DNA of 64,000 nt from Lycorma delicatula (Eukaryota > Arthropoda > Insecta > Hemiptera > Fulgoridae), in the NCBI RefSeq assembly GCF_047948215.1, contig NC_134456.1:60217029-60281028 (forward strand), given 5' to 3'. A model generated the notes under the pieces. It ran no database searches. It had not been told where the DNA came from and saw only the letters and a list, made by a program, of their open reading frames with translations. Below are positions 1 through 12,700 of the stretch, piece by piece. Position 1 is the stretch's first letter; each line of letters opens with the position of its first letter. The translations under genes were made by a program, and so were the position numbers.

Positions 1-1893
1 CGATCGTAAAATCATTTACTGCTGGCAAAATATTTAATAACAAAGTTGAATTTTGTGCTTGATTTAACGAATCAAAAAAAATCCATCTGTTACTTTCAAA
101 AATGGTTTAAATATATTATTAAATCTTTAAACTACAGTCATCATGAAATTGATATTACATTAATTAAAAAAAAAAATGAGTTAAACCTATGAGTAGGAAA
201 ACAAAACAGTACAATTTGCAAATCTTTATTTAAAATATTACAAATTTCATTAATAACGAATATACAATAAAGTAAATGGGACTATTAAAAAATACAAACT
301 ACGAATATGGAAGTTAAAAAGTTATAAAATATATTCATACTCGTATGTTTAAGCACTAAATTTGTCTAAACATACAATAATTGAGGCAAATCAAAGAACA
401 GAGAGACACTTAAAATGTAATGTTATAAATGAATGTTGAAAATTGTGAGTTTAAAAATTAATATGTTGAAGGGTAAATTGGAGAAGGGAGTGTTTTATGT
501 CTAAATCTTTTAAAAGGAAAAATTTTCGTGGCTATATATTAAAGTATCCTGAGTTATTCACTTGTTTCTAGAAGGAAATGTAAAGAGTGAAAATCGGATT
601 ACCAGATCGTCAGAAAATGATAAATAATAAATGTTAAAAGAATTAATAAAGAAAATTTGAATTACTAAGCAATTATTCTTTCTCTTGTTTCATTTTAATC
701 GTCGTATACAGTTACAGTAATAGTACTGTTAAAAAATTCTTTTTAAACCGCATTTAAATAATTACAATTTTAATATTAATTTATTTATATATATATATGT
801 TGACAATAAACAAAAAAAAAAAAAGAAAAAAATGACATAAATTATAAATGAATATTAATGTAGTTATTAATAATTTAACTGAAATAGAAGCGATTTTAAA
901 ATAAACAAAATTTTTGTTTATTCTGCTAGTTATTGATCACGAGTATTCAGTTGGTGATATTATCTTTGACTGTGTTAACTGCTAGTTTTGAATAACATAA
1001 ACTTAAACTTTTGAAGATCACCTTAGGTAGTGTACCATAAATTCATTTACCATTTGATTACTGTATAACTTACTGATGAACGTTTCTAAATTTACTCCTA
1101 ATTTTCTCAGCAAACATAAAAAAAATAAACTTAAAGAAGATTTTTTGCAATAAAAGGTATGATTTTCAACCGCAATAAAATACCAGGAAAGAATATTATG
1201 TAAAAATATCAGTAACAGATTTAAACATTTAGTGTAAGACAGTGCAACGACTAATAAATTGAAGCCTTGAGAATCTGCCGAAAATGGAAATGGAAGTTAA
1301 AAAATAAAAATTTTAAATTAATTTCAGTATTTACTATGCACAGTTCCAGTCAATTCAAAGGTGTGCTTTCTCTCAGAGTTATTTTGCTCATTATACAGAG
1401 TGTTTCTGTGATGATTAGAATTTAACTTGTTCTTTGAATGGCCAAATTATCCGGTTTAAATGAACTGTTATTCAACACACACACACCTACTACCCCCACA
1501 CACACACAGAAAGAGAGAGAGAGATTTTGAGAAAGAGTGTGTGTGAGTGAGAGAGAGATAAAAGCTAATTATAAAAATAAGAAACCAACTAATCCCTTCA
1601 GCGCTGGCTATATTTTAGCTACATAATGAAAATGAATTAATGGTCAACATAATGTCTAAAAACCAATTAACACTACAAAGTTTAACTTGCGCTCAATTTA
1701 AAGCTAATTCTGTTAGTTTTTTGAACAGAATTAACCTCCTCTTTTGCTGTTAAAAGAACTTAAAATAACAGTGTTATACACATATTTTATCTAATTTATT
1801 TTTACATTTTTTTACAGCTTTATATATTCCACCTTACTATTTTATATATATATATATATGTATGTATGTATATATAAAAAGAAGATTTATTTG
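1..1893. other. AT-rich DNA without a recognised gene
   Basis: I see no credible coding region here. The stretch is AT-rich with homopolymer runs. Around 1482-1558 there is a mixed microsatellite, first CA-rich and then GA/GTGT-rich; its CA and GT parts are complementary and could pair. A short (TA)n/(TATG)n tract sits at 1845-1876, just before the LINE remnant. Confidence 0.6.
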
Positions 1894-3075
1894 ATACTAG
1901 GGAAGATGAAATTCTTGACTTCTTGACCCGCCCGATTCCTATGCGTCTTCCAATTAAGCCTTTTTCTATAACGGAGGACCTGATTTGTATTCTGTCATCA
2001 ATATGGACCTTTCAACTTCGGACTATATCCATGTTGCTTCGTTTACTAACGACACAGTGATCCGGGCTGTCATTGATGACCCCACTCAAGCTTCAGCTAA
2101 ATTGCAATCTAAGTTGGATCTAATTGACGCTTGGCTGGCTAAATGGAAAATGAAGGTCAGTCTAACGAAATCGAGACATGTGACGTTTGTAATGAGTAGT
2201 GGTGAATACCCTCGGATCCACATTAACGGCGTTTACATTTCGCATGCTAACAGTCTAGGTCTGCATTTGGATCGTCGTCTGGCATGGAAGATTCATGTAA
2301 GGGAAAACGAAACAACTGAACAAGTTTAGAGCTGTAAGCTCACGTTTAAAGAACTGGTTGCTAGGCAGGATATTGCAATTATAATAACAAGAAATTTTTG
2401 TTCACAGTGATTCGGAGCCGATTTGGACTTATGACATTCAAATTTGGGGTTCAAGAAGGAACGGCAACATTGAAATTATTCAGCTATTATTCCAGAGCAA
2501 ATTAGTGAGGAGAATAACAAAGGCGCAGTGATTTGTGAGGAACAACGAGATTCGTCACTATTTGTGGTTTCCGTACGTTTGCGAAGAAATCCAGCGATTC
2601 GCTTCGAAATACAAATATATGTTAAACAACTATGTGAACTATGTGAACCGTCTAGATAATATCGAGGGTGTTAGGCGGCCGAAACGAGACTCCATGTGTT
2701 GGACGTGGAAGGCTCTGTGTGATACTTGGGGTAGAACGTCATCCCTTGAGTGTTGTGCTTCGTTTCAATATTTCTTTGGGACCTAGTTGATTATGTTGGT
2801 ATTAATGGTTCACCTTTCATTTCCTTCGTTTCTTGTGTTATTTGTCGTGCTGGTTTTGATACTTTTATATTTACTTCTACTTTTTTGTTGTGTTATTTCT
2901 AGTGCTATTCTTTGGATTTTATCAATGTAAGTGTTCTTCTTAGATGCACTGTACGAGAATATGACTTTTGTATGTACTTCCTGAGGAATTTCGATGAAAC
3001 TTCACTTCATGCGATTGTTGTAATCTTGTTTATTTGTGGTTTCTGTACAGGTGGAACCGACTGTAAATAAAATAT
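1894..3075 (+). pseudogene. Jockey-like non-LTR retrotransposon remnant (reverse transcriptase C-terminal part and 3' end)
   Basis: This is a decayed LINE on the plus strand. The longest open stretch (1985-2329) reads like the catalytic and thumb region of a Jockey-type reverse transcriptase: the usual FADD box appears as FTND, followed by LDAW-like and WKMKVSLTKS segments and an LGLHLDRRLAWKIH segment. Frameshifts near 2300 and stops near 2385 break it. Beyond them the frames carry further Jockey C-terminal signatures: IWTYDIQIWGS (near 2427), SKLVRRITKAQ (near 2500) and CEEIQRFASKYKYMLNNYVN (near 2580). Upstream, 1951-1980 encodes PIKPFSITEDL, the start of the RT domain, fused almost directly to the pre-FADD segment, so more than a hundred residues in between are missing. 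The 3' part ends around a GGAACCGACTGTAAATAAAA motif. With one catalytic aspartate replaced and several frame breaks it cannot be functional. Confidence 0.8.
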
Positions 3076-3410
3076 TGAGGCAAAAAAGAATTTTCAACCA
3101 ATTGAAGATAATTTTTTGTAATTATTGGCTAATATTTAGTTATTACAAATTAATGATTTTTACTGTGATGTTCATAATTAAAGTATTTTCGCCTGAAAAT
3201 TCTAGAAAATTAGCTGCAAAACTATAGCTGGCAATAGTGGTAATACAATTTAGGTAATTATAAACGAATTCTTGATCAAGCCTTTTTTTACAACCAGTGC
3301 AACTATAACCATAGTGGAGTATTTATTATAGTTTCTCTAGAAAGCTTATGTTTTTTAGACCTTTTCGTTTCTTGCAGGTGGCTTTTTATCATATGGACAG
3401 TATGATAAAA

Positions 3411-3532
3411 TTTTCGGAGGTTCCGAGTTCGAATCCCGGTCAGACATGGCATTTTCACACACGCTACAAATCATTAATCTTATCCTCTGAAGTAATACCT
3501 AACGGTGGTCACTGAGGTTAAACAAAAAAAAA
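3411..3532 (+). repeat. tRNA-derived SINE, 5'-truncated copy
   Basis: The stretch starts inside a tRNA-like head. It has a good B box (GAGTTCGAATCCCGG) followed by CAGACATGGCATTTTCACAC and the tail ATCCTCTGAAGTAATACCT...ACGGTGGTC...GAGGTTAAAC, and ends in a run of nine A. The same tail occurs near 6730, 15400 (reverse), 29690 and 63260. The A-box half is missing. It does not look like a functional tRNA gene because no acceptor stem closes after the B box. Confidence 0.8.
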
Positions 3533-3646
3533 GTATGACAAAATTGGAGTAGATTTTATTATTATATTTTTAAAGATTATTCTTAAAAATTTTAAAAACA
3601 TATTTCCTTATTGCCTAAGATTTCTCCTGTAAGCAAAATCTGTTTT

Positions 3647-3670
3647 ATATATATATATATATATATATAT
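3647..3670. repeat. (AT)n microsatellite
   Basis: An uninterrupted AT dinucleotide run of about 24 bases lies between the SINE tail and the 0.7 kb DNA element. Confidence 0.9.
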
Positions 3671-3711
3671 TTACCTTTTGTCCACATTACTTTCTTTTAT
3701 TTAACAATAAG

Positions 3712-4420
3712 AAAAAATCTGATGTGGACAGCACATGACTTCCTTGTACGGTTAATAAATTACATATACACATTTTTTTTAAATGAAAAGTACATAAAAT
3801 TTTATTTCATTAATAAATTCTGATATTCTTTTTGTTATTATTATAATTGATTTATTATTTCTCTTAAAAATTAGTTTACAATCAGAAGTTAATAAATATT
3901 AATTAATCAATATATTTAAAAAAATGTAATTAAAGAATAAAGTTAAAAAAAAAGGAGATGAAGTCCGATTCAAACTGATGTGCCTTCCCCTTATAAGATC
4001 TAAATATTTCATTAATTAAAATTTTATTTGGCTATAACTCTGGAACCAATAAAAATAAGTACCACTTATGATATGTCGTTGAAAAGCTCTCAGTGAGGGC
4101 TTATGACTGCATTTAAGAAAAAGTCCAAAATCAAAAATGTTTTGGGGTTTGGGCTTTTTTGGACACTTTTGGTTCAGACGATTGCAATAAAAAAGGGAGG
4201 TGCACAACAAGTTATTACAACAGTCCAAAATCCAAAATTTCAACATCCTACAGCTAATCGTTTTTAAGTTATGCGAGATACATACGTACGTACAGACGTC
4301 ACACTGAAACTAGTCAAAATGGATTCAAGGATAGTCAAAATGGATATTTCAGTTGAAATTTGAAAACCGGAATTTTTCGCAATCACAATACTTTCTTTAC
4401 TTCGTTCAGGGAAGTAAAAA
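3712..4420 (+). mobile_element. Non-autonomous DNA element, copy 1 (about 0.7 kb)
   Basis: This stretch matches 20997-21641 along most of its length, in the same orientation, with substitutions and small gaps. Both copies begin AAAAAATCTGATGTGG, carry ACTTCCTTGTACG near the left end (3738-3750 here) and a reverse-complement version near the right end (CGTTCAGGGAAGT, 4403-4415), and end in AAGTAAAAA. No long ORF is present; the two short antisense ORFs inside are incidental. Directly outside the left boundary is CAATAAG and directly outside the right one CAATAAAG, which fits a short target-site duplication. I infer a MITE-like element; its superfamily cannot be told from the ends alone. Confidence 0.75.
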
Positions 4421-4477
4421 CAATAAAGAATGGTAAAAATAAAGTAGAGATACTCTCTTTCCTTCTGTTTTAAATGA

Positions 4478-4830
4478 AAATGGAATAGCTCCGCCACACT
4501 TTGAGCTAAATCTTCGTCATTGGCTCGATGTCAGTTGACTGGGCAATGGATTGGTCGGCGTGGCTTAGTGCAATGGCTACCAAAATCACCTGACTTCATA
4601 CCTATGGACTTTTATTTGTGGGGGCATTTGAAGTAACTTGTCTACGCAGAGAAGATTCGTGATGTTCACCATCTGCAACAAAGAATTACGCTGTGCTGCA
4701 CGGAAATCGCACCGTAAGTGCTTCTGCGAGTGTCTGCTGACTGGATTAAGCGACTGGAGTTATGCATTCAACAAAACGGCCAACATATTGAACTCATCAT
4801 GTAGCCCTCCAGTGTCAATTTTGGATGCCA
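4478..4830 (+). pseudogene. C-terminal remnant of an IS630/Tc1-mariner-type transposase
   Basis: Reading across frames gives the hallmarks of the DDE transposase C-terminus common in insects: APPHFELNLRHWLD near 4490, then a WIGRRG-like segment, then SPDFIPMDFYLWGHLK (about 4587-4637), whose aspartate is the catalytic one of the family. VYAEKIRDVHHLQQRIT follows. A stop after GHLK, another in the first segment and frame shifts show it is dead. The N-terminal half and the other catalytic residues are absent. About 320 bases downstream (near 5120-5135) the sequence TTTTGGACCACTTTGTATA could be the right terminus of this element, since transposons of this type often end in a motif complementary to GTGGTCC; this is inference. 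Confidence 0.75.
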
Positions 4831-5417
4831 GTAACTCCTAACAATAACTCCTACACCGTAACAGTTATGTGAAATCTGATTACAGAATTGAATTTCTGAT
4901 AACATTTCAATCTGTTCAGAAGGGGGGAATACCTCCTTCCCATTTAAATAAATGAATGTCGATTCAAAATGGCGGGTTTTAAAATGGAGGCCATTGTAAT
5001 ATTATTTCCCAAATAAATTTAATTTTACCTAATTATTATTTCCCATACCTAATTTACGTTGGTGTATCCAAATGTTTTATTTTCTTTACAACTTCTGAAA
5101 TAACAGTCTGTACTGCAACTTTTGGACCACTTTGTATATATATATATTTTCGAAATTTTAAATATAACATCAAAGTAAGAGCGGTAAATTTATTAGTAAT
5201 GTTTTTAATATATTCTAATAATTGTTTTTAATTTATCCCACACTTCAAAATGTTCAAAGTAGAATTAAAAAATTATTAGTTTTTTTTTAAATGTTTTAAA
5301 GGTTTTTTTTTTTAAAGATGTTATTACTTTTTTTTTTAATTTATGTTATTTAATTAATATGTGTTCTGAAGTATTATATTTACCAAAATGGCTTTTCCAA
5401 ATGGATTTGATATTTTA
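4831..5417. other. Probable transposon 3' flank, then AT-rich DNA
   Basis: No gene is seen. The first 300 bases probably belong to the preceding transposon remnant (AT-rich, with TTCAAAATGGCGGGTTTTAA near 4962-4981). The rest has T-rich homopolymers. Confidence 0.5.
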
Positions 5418-5421
5418 TTAA

Positions 5422-6064
5422 CACGTTCGCGACGGCCGCCAAAAACAAAGGTTTTTTATTTGCTGTAGTTGTTTACATGTATACTTATAAAAATCCGGAA
5501 ATTTTCTTTTTATTTATTTAGTTTATATTTGATGACATATATATGAAACAAGCATAATTTCAAAGAAATAAACTCTAATAATATGTTTTTTGTTTTAATT
5601 TTTTTTCGTGTATCCGACAGGGTACATCCTTTTTATGATATTATAACTTCTAGGCATGGTGCACCCGCACGGGTACATGAGTTCTCTTATTTCTCTGAAC
5701 CTGCCATTAGGCGCACCACTAGTTGTATTTACTGTATTTCATTTTGTAATTTTAAAAAAAAGTTTTAATTTAGATTTTTTATTACGCAAAATTTGAAATA
5801 TTTATCTGAATGAAATATTTATTTGTAAACTTTTATTATACACTCGTAGTTCTTTACATGACACTTCTAATATGCCGTAGTATGATTTTAAACACCTACA
5901 GTATAGCTAGACTAAAAAAAAATGCTATAAGAACCTGTGGAAATATGTACCCCGTTGGGGGCACGACGCACTTTACTAATAGGCAGAGTGTGCCCCTACG
6001 GGTACACGACATCATTTGAAAAAGAATTTGTGTACTTATACGGGCGCACGACATCGCGTACGTA
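5422..6064. mobile_element. piggyBac-like MITE (643 bases) flanked by TTAA
   Basis: A TTAA lies immediately outside both ends (5418-5421 and 6065-6068), the target-site signature of the piggyBac superfamily. The termini are inverted: CACGTTCGCGA on the left and, on the reverse strand of the right end, TACGTACGCGA, matching at 9 of 11 positions. Inside there are repeated GC-rich subterminal motifs of the type CGGGTACACGAC or CGGGCGCACGAC (near 5618, 5661, 5948, 5995 and 6041), standing out from the AT-rich surroundings. Such motifs are plausible transposase-binding repeats. No transposase is encoded; the short ORFs inside are not meaningful. I take it to be a non-autonomous element mobilised in trans. 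Confidence 0.8.
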
Positions 6065-6068
6065 TTAA

Positions 6069-6644
6069 GAAGTTTATTTTACATTATATTTTCATACTAC
6101 TTAAAGTATTGAAATAATGAGATCTGAATTTTTTGTATTATAAACAAAGCGTAATTGTTACAGAAAGATTACACAAGCAAACAACCTTGTTGCCTCTCAA
6201 AATAATAATTCTGTATTAATATGAAAAACAGATGGGATATTATACTGAAAGTAATAATGTTAACAAAAAAAAAAACATAATCATTAAGAAATTTAATATG
6301 AAGTTAAATTCTATTTATTTTAAATGTTGCTTGATAAATTAATTCGAATAGGTGGAAGAAATAAGGGAATTTTCTTAATACAGTTACGTAACAGAAATTT
6401 TGATAAAACAGCAACTGAAAATGTTTATCTTAAATTTCCTCTAATTAGCTGGAAAAGCATAAAGCCAATCGTTAGGAAAATTGAACCTTAGTGTAAAATT
6501 ACTCAAGGATAACGACTTAAAGAGAAATATAAAACATCATGAATACTAATAACATAGAAACTCAACTCTTGTTTGTACAAATACGGAAATAATACTCGTT
6601 TATTATCAAATGCGCATAGGAAGAGTGCCCATAGGGACAGTATT
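6069..6644. other. AT-rich DNA without a recognised gene
   Basis: No coding signature, RNA gene or repeat with recognisable ends was found in this spacer between the piggyBac-like element and the SINE tail. Confidence 0.55.
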
Positions 6645-6790
6645 CAATTGAGATTCGTTAACTCTAATTACACCAATTCTTGATCATACGATCAAGACTA
6701 TACTTCATTTACACACATGCATATCATCCTCATTCATCCTCTGAAGTAATACCTGACGGTAATTCCCGGAGGAATAAAACAGGAAAAAAA
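6645..6790 (+). repeat. SINE tail copy (5'-truncated)
   Basis: It contains the family body beginning TTCAATTGAGATTCG and the shared tail TCCTCTGAAGTAATACCTGA followed by CGGTAATTCCCGGAGG, and ends in AGGAAAAAAA. The tRNA-like head is missing. The body resembles the copies at 15369-15633 and 29572-29742, so it belongs to the second SINE subtype. Confidence 0.75.
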
Positions 6791-9700
6791 TTCTATTCAG
6801 AAATATATTTTCATTTTCTTTAAATTTTACTTTGCTCGTTACAAATAGGGTGAAATACTATACACTCAAGGAAATTGCTGAAAACGGTCACAAACCTTTG
6901 GTTCCCCAGTTTTTATGGATTTCTTGAAATTTTGAAATGCCCAGAGTCCAAAAATGTAAAAGTGGGAAGTTTACGTTTAATTCGAGTGAAGAATTAAGCC
7001 GTCTTAGCCAACCATATTGCCAAGCCTTCCTGATTTTATGAATAATTAATAACAGAATAAAAGAAGAATTTATTTTCCGATACAATGTATTACCCTTATT
7101 CTTTCTTGTATACATTAGATAATTTTCACATTTATTTTTCTTGTGTTTACAATAGACTTAGCCCTATATAGTGATTAAGTTGATTCATGAATCAAACGTT
7201 TTACTAAATAAGAGTATAAACTGTAACTATATATCTTGTGATCTAACAGAATACAAGGGAGCAATATGACTAACTGTATATACGAGCGTCTCTAAATTCT
7301 ATCAGTGAAAATGAGATGTCCATTACAGATGGGTTAGTTAAAAATACCTCCACAACTACGCATATTTTTGTCTGTTTCTAGCTGTACTTTAATCATAAGT
7401 CATTAGATTAGAAATTAGGTATATTTCCCCTGTTGTGTTTCAAATTATACCATTTCTGTATCATTAATTTATTTTATTAATGTATATAAAACAAAAAAAA
7501 AAATTCTAGGATTACACTTGATAGGCGTACAAGCACTATATTCTCCTGTAGTAGTCAATTCCTATAAAATAGATAACAGAGTGCTGTGATTATTTATACA
7601 AATAAGTAACAAGTATATTTCTGGAATAAAACTAGACATAAACTATGTATCAGTTACTGGTGCTACAAATCGCAACGTCACAACACATCGGAGGTGACTA
7701 GAAGTAATTTATTTACGTTGTACAGTACTCTTAATGGACCATTAAAATTTTACAGTGAAATAGAATTTAATTCTATTAGTAGCAAGAATCATATTTAAAT
7801 ACTATACAACGTGACAGACATTTTACTGTTGTATGTAATTTGCTTGTTACTTTTGATCCGTTAGTTTGAAGAATAGTTTTACAATATTATTTATATATAG
7901 GAAAAAACACACAGAGGTGTAAATTGTAATAAAAAAAGAGTTAAGTTCAATAATAAGAATTACTGTTGCGTTTTAAAATATTAATTTTTATTTAGGGTTT
8001 TTTTTTTACTATTATTATTCTTGTATAAACATTTAGAATCATGTAAAGACATTAACACTGAAGAACAAATAGATAGAACATTTCAGGGATTAAACTTTGA
8101 AATCCACTGCTATTGTTCTTTATGCAGTTTCAACACACGCTGATATGATTGTCAGCTTAAATTGTATTTCGTACCAGACTACAACAACAATGGGGTATGC
8201 GTTTATGTGGCTTATTTGATTTGTAATACCAGAACAGTTTCATCGAATTTCATGAAATATATTTCAAACAATTTTTTTCAATCGCATGAATGATCGTTTG
8301 TAAATTACCGTTTAGAGAGTCCAAAATTTTGAACAGGGCCGCTAATTAATTACGAAACTATTTACTAAAATACTATGAACTAAAATATCTTATCTAAAAT
8401 AACTATTTAAAATTTTTCACCTTTGGTAAATGAAAATAAAGTAAAATAATTTGATTTTATAACAAAGTTCTAATTCTCAAATAAAAAAAAAAAAAATTCG
8501 TAAAATTTTGCGATTAATTCAAAATTACAAGTCTGACAAGTCTACAAGAAATGTAGATAACGTAATTATTTTCTAGCAGGGATATAATGACCTTGTGCAT
8601 AATGATATAAAAATGATAACTAATATCTTACAATGTATTTAAAATAAGTAAATTAATTTTTTTTTTTTACTTTTAAAATAACTAAACCTAATATTTTAAA
8701 ACTAATATAACGATACCCAGTTTAAAAAAAAATCAGGAACTGTAATTAAAAAATATAATTGCTATATTTAAAAAAATATATATATATTGATACTATAATA
8801 TTTAGTTTTTTTTTATTTTTCGCAAAAAAACGTTTAAATAAAAAATTATAATAGAAAAAAGATAATTATAAAAAAAATTTATAACTTATTTAAAAATTAA
8901 AAAATATGTTTACATAAAACTTAATAAAAATAAACGATAAACATTTGGCAATATTGAGTTAATTATAAATTTTTCCCAAAATATTTTTCTTGTTTTCCTT
9001 AATTTTTAATTTAATACTTAAAAATTTGAAGAGCTAGGAAGAGGAGGTCTCCTAAAATCTGATCGAATATAACGACGTTAGGGTTAGACTAAAACATTAT
9101 TTTATCTTTACGTAAAGTAGTTTTCGAGTTATAAGACTTTCTTTTAAATTCAGAAACCAGAATTGTTTGAAAATATAAATTGCTGTAAAAGAAGATTTAG
9201 ATAGTTTCTGAGAACATAAACTGTTATAGGTTTCCGTAAAATATTATGAACGAAAAACTATGAATTCAAAAACTTATTAAACTATGAAAAAACTTATGAA
9301 TTAATTATTACTAAATACGTTTGAATATTTATTTAACAAAATTTATTTCCTATAAATATTGAATTTTAAATTTAATATATTTAGAGTTTTCATGTGTAAC
9401 GAATCTATAACTAGATGTAAGAATACTTAATTTTATTTTGTCAACATGATCATTTCCTCTGTTGACTCTCAAGGTGCAAGGAATTGTGAAATATTTTTCT
9501 TTCTTTAATCTTCATAAATATTTTATTTACACTTTCAGTTGAGTATTTATCATAATTTAATATTAATCAACTAGAATGTAACTTTCTTTAGTTAATTTTT
9601 GTGTAATTGTAGTTAAATGAAAAGAATGAACTATTTTTATCTTAATCGAAATAAATACAGAAAGAACGCGCAAGAATAGTTACAAAAATTATAAAAGAAA

Positions 9701-12700
9701 ACGGATTTATAAACTGGCTAATAGATTAAGAAAATCCAATTTCAATGGTATATGAAGAAGAGTTTCAATGGTATATGATATACTGAAAGTTGACCTTTAT
9801 CTGTAATTTCAGAGCGCTGGTCGGTTTATTCCTTAGTTTTCGTTCTTCATTTTGTAAAGAAGCTGCTAGAAAGACCTTCTGTAGTGCTTTCCCTGTTTAT
9901 TTAATTTTTTTTATTTATATGCTGCTTTCTAAATTATGTTCTTTGTATCTGCTAACGATTTTATGCTTTTTATCTAATTGAATTTGTGTCCGCTAATTCA
10001 TTTTTATGCTCGTATTAAACGTGCAAAAAGCGCTTACTATCCAATATTTTCCATTTTGGGTTTTTTCGAGATCAGCAATTTTTCGGTTAACAGCAATTTT
10101 AGAATAAATATTTCGTTTAGTAATGGAGTTTAAAAGCTAAAAAAACTTCCTTGCGTTCTGATAAGATGTATGAATATTAAAATCGTGTATCGGAATTAAA
10201 ACTAATATTATTAATTTTTGAATAAAATTAATCCTGTAAATTAAATATTTGGCAGTATTTCTTTACAATGTAAATTTTGAAAGAAAATGAATAGCCGTTG
10301 TCCTATCTTACAACGAGTATAATACAAATTACAGAGTCAATGTTGTTAATAGCACTTTACTCAATAACAGTTAATGTACCTGTAATTATTTTTTTTTACC
10401 AAAATGCAATTTTGCCACTGTAGAAATAATGATTATCTTTAACCATTATGTTTACTTATTTATTCATTTAATCAAAACGAATATAAAGATGTTTAATTAA
10501 AGAAAAAAGAGTTCACGATTGAAATAATTATTAATTGGAAATATAGGATAACTTGGAAAACCATTGATCAATAAATCCCTAAATTGAATGATGACAGTGA
10601 GAAAAAAAAATATTTAAAAAAAAAATTATTAGAACACATATTTAGATTCTTTTTATATGTTTTGTCATTTAAAAAATTATACATATTTTATACATAGATA
10701 ATTGTTAAGAGTTAAGTTAAAAGTAATAAAAAGAAAATAAATAATTTTCTTCAGTAAAATGCCATTTTTTAATTTTTTGCTGTAATTAGGTTAGGTGTAG
10801 TTCAAATTCATCAACTCGACAAAGATACAAGTGAATGGTATAATTATATTTTTTGTAAAATGTTCTTTACTATTCTTTTTTGAATTTATAGAATATTAGA
10901 AAGTAAATTTTTTAAAGGTATCAATAAAAACTTATAATAATTAACTAAAACTAGAAATAATTATTTATTTTAAATACTTTTAATAATTTTGTGGCGTTAG
11001 TAATTTATAAGGGTTGATCTAAGGCTGGAAAAAATTGCTAACCGTAGGGCTAACCTTTCTATAAAGCTCTACTTTTTATAAAAGGAATAAAGTTAATGGA
11101 ATCAAACAGCTAATTTATTGAATAAAAAATGTCTAATACAGACCTGATAAATATTTCAAAAGAAGGTAAAGATAGGCACCTTTATTAAACATTTTAATAA
11201 AATACTAAAACTACACCTGAAATGTAATTTCTTTAAATGAGTTATCCTTTATTCATTGCCTTATAAAAACGTAAGGATTTTGTACAAACAATAATATAAT
11301 CTACCAAATTGCAACTCAAACGAGAATATAATTATTAATAAGGCATAAATGTTTAAATGTTTTTCCGTAGAGCCCTGCTTCGCCAAAATATATACAAATT
11401 AAAATTTTAGATTAAAAAATAATAATTAAAAAAATAAAACATAGTTATATTTCCCATCTCAATTACTGATTTATAAAATTCTTAATACCGTACTATTAAT
11501 TAGTCACTAAATGATACAAATAATAATTATTTAAAATGATAAATAATATTTATGTTATATTGCTTTAAATTAATGATTTTATTTATTAATATTTAACATG
11601 TTTCACATATTAGGTACGGTCAATAACATTGAATTCGGGTAGGCTAGCACGGCATGAGTAAGATTGTGATGATGTCATATATGTAATTTTGGTTAACAAC
11701 CCCAGGAGGGCACAAGTTTCGTCTTCCTGCTGATATTGCAAGTGGGTGGAAAGGATAACTTGTACATACGTAACTGTAACGGTGAGAATTGTTTACGTGG
11801 AGCAGTAACATGCTGTTGTTGGTAGTGTCGGTTATATAGTGTGTTTGTATACTTGAACATGTTACGCGCGTAACAACTGAAAAGAGATAAGAACAGCGAT
11901 GTTCTCGGCATACTGTAGAAATGAAATATATCACGACAAATCCTAGCTCACTAATCTTGAAACTCGCAAAACACCCGGCATAATTTGTTTCACTCGGACG
12001 GCCGTGACAAAACTGTTATGCCTACGCTTAACTCTTTTCCTTCATAACAACACAAATATTATATTTTTCTTCTCGTACGCTTAGGTAAAAAAAGAGTAAC
12101 CGTAAAAGGTTTTATTATTTTTTTAAGCGTTGTTTTCATAAAAATTACAAAGCAAATAATTGAACATTTATCATAAAAGCAAAATACTTAAAGTAATGTA
12201 TTTACTTTTTAGTTAAAAAAGTTATAAAAATTTTTCTAAAAACGTGAAAATATATCCAATTTGCTTTTGAGATGTTTTTCAGTCTCAAGATATAAATGTG
12301 GATTTGTTTGTGAAATCGTTAAAAATTGTTTTCAAAAACTTCACCGCAAATTGTTACGATCAATAAAATCGTAGGCGTGTATATTTTTGTTTTAAAAATT
12401 TACACAATTTATCTTAAATAATTTTCGATATTTCAAACTTAAATATTTTAGATTTTTCAAAGTTTTCTCTGTTTTTTTGTAATATTCGTACTAATTTATT
12501 TTTTTCTTTTTGGAGTTTATCATCAATTTCTATCGTTAGACAATGATAATTCATTTGTTTCGGAAGTCTAGCCACGTTATTGAATTTCACAACGTTTTTT
12601 TAAAGTGTTTTAGAAAATCATACACAAGAACTACATTTTTTCCACGTAAACATTTGCAAAAATCCTTCGAAATTTACGAAAATGATTTCGTTTTAAATTG

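Noticed and set aside
3411..3480. Possible tRNA gene (good B box)
   Set aside because: No A box or acceptor stem, and the same sequence recurs with a SINE tail at several places, so it is a SINE.
11644..11934. Two overlapping minus-strand ORFs as a candidate gene
   Set aside because: Overlap in two frames and no family signal suggest only a GC-richer patch; listed as a finding rather than a gene.
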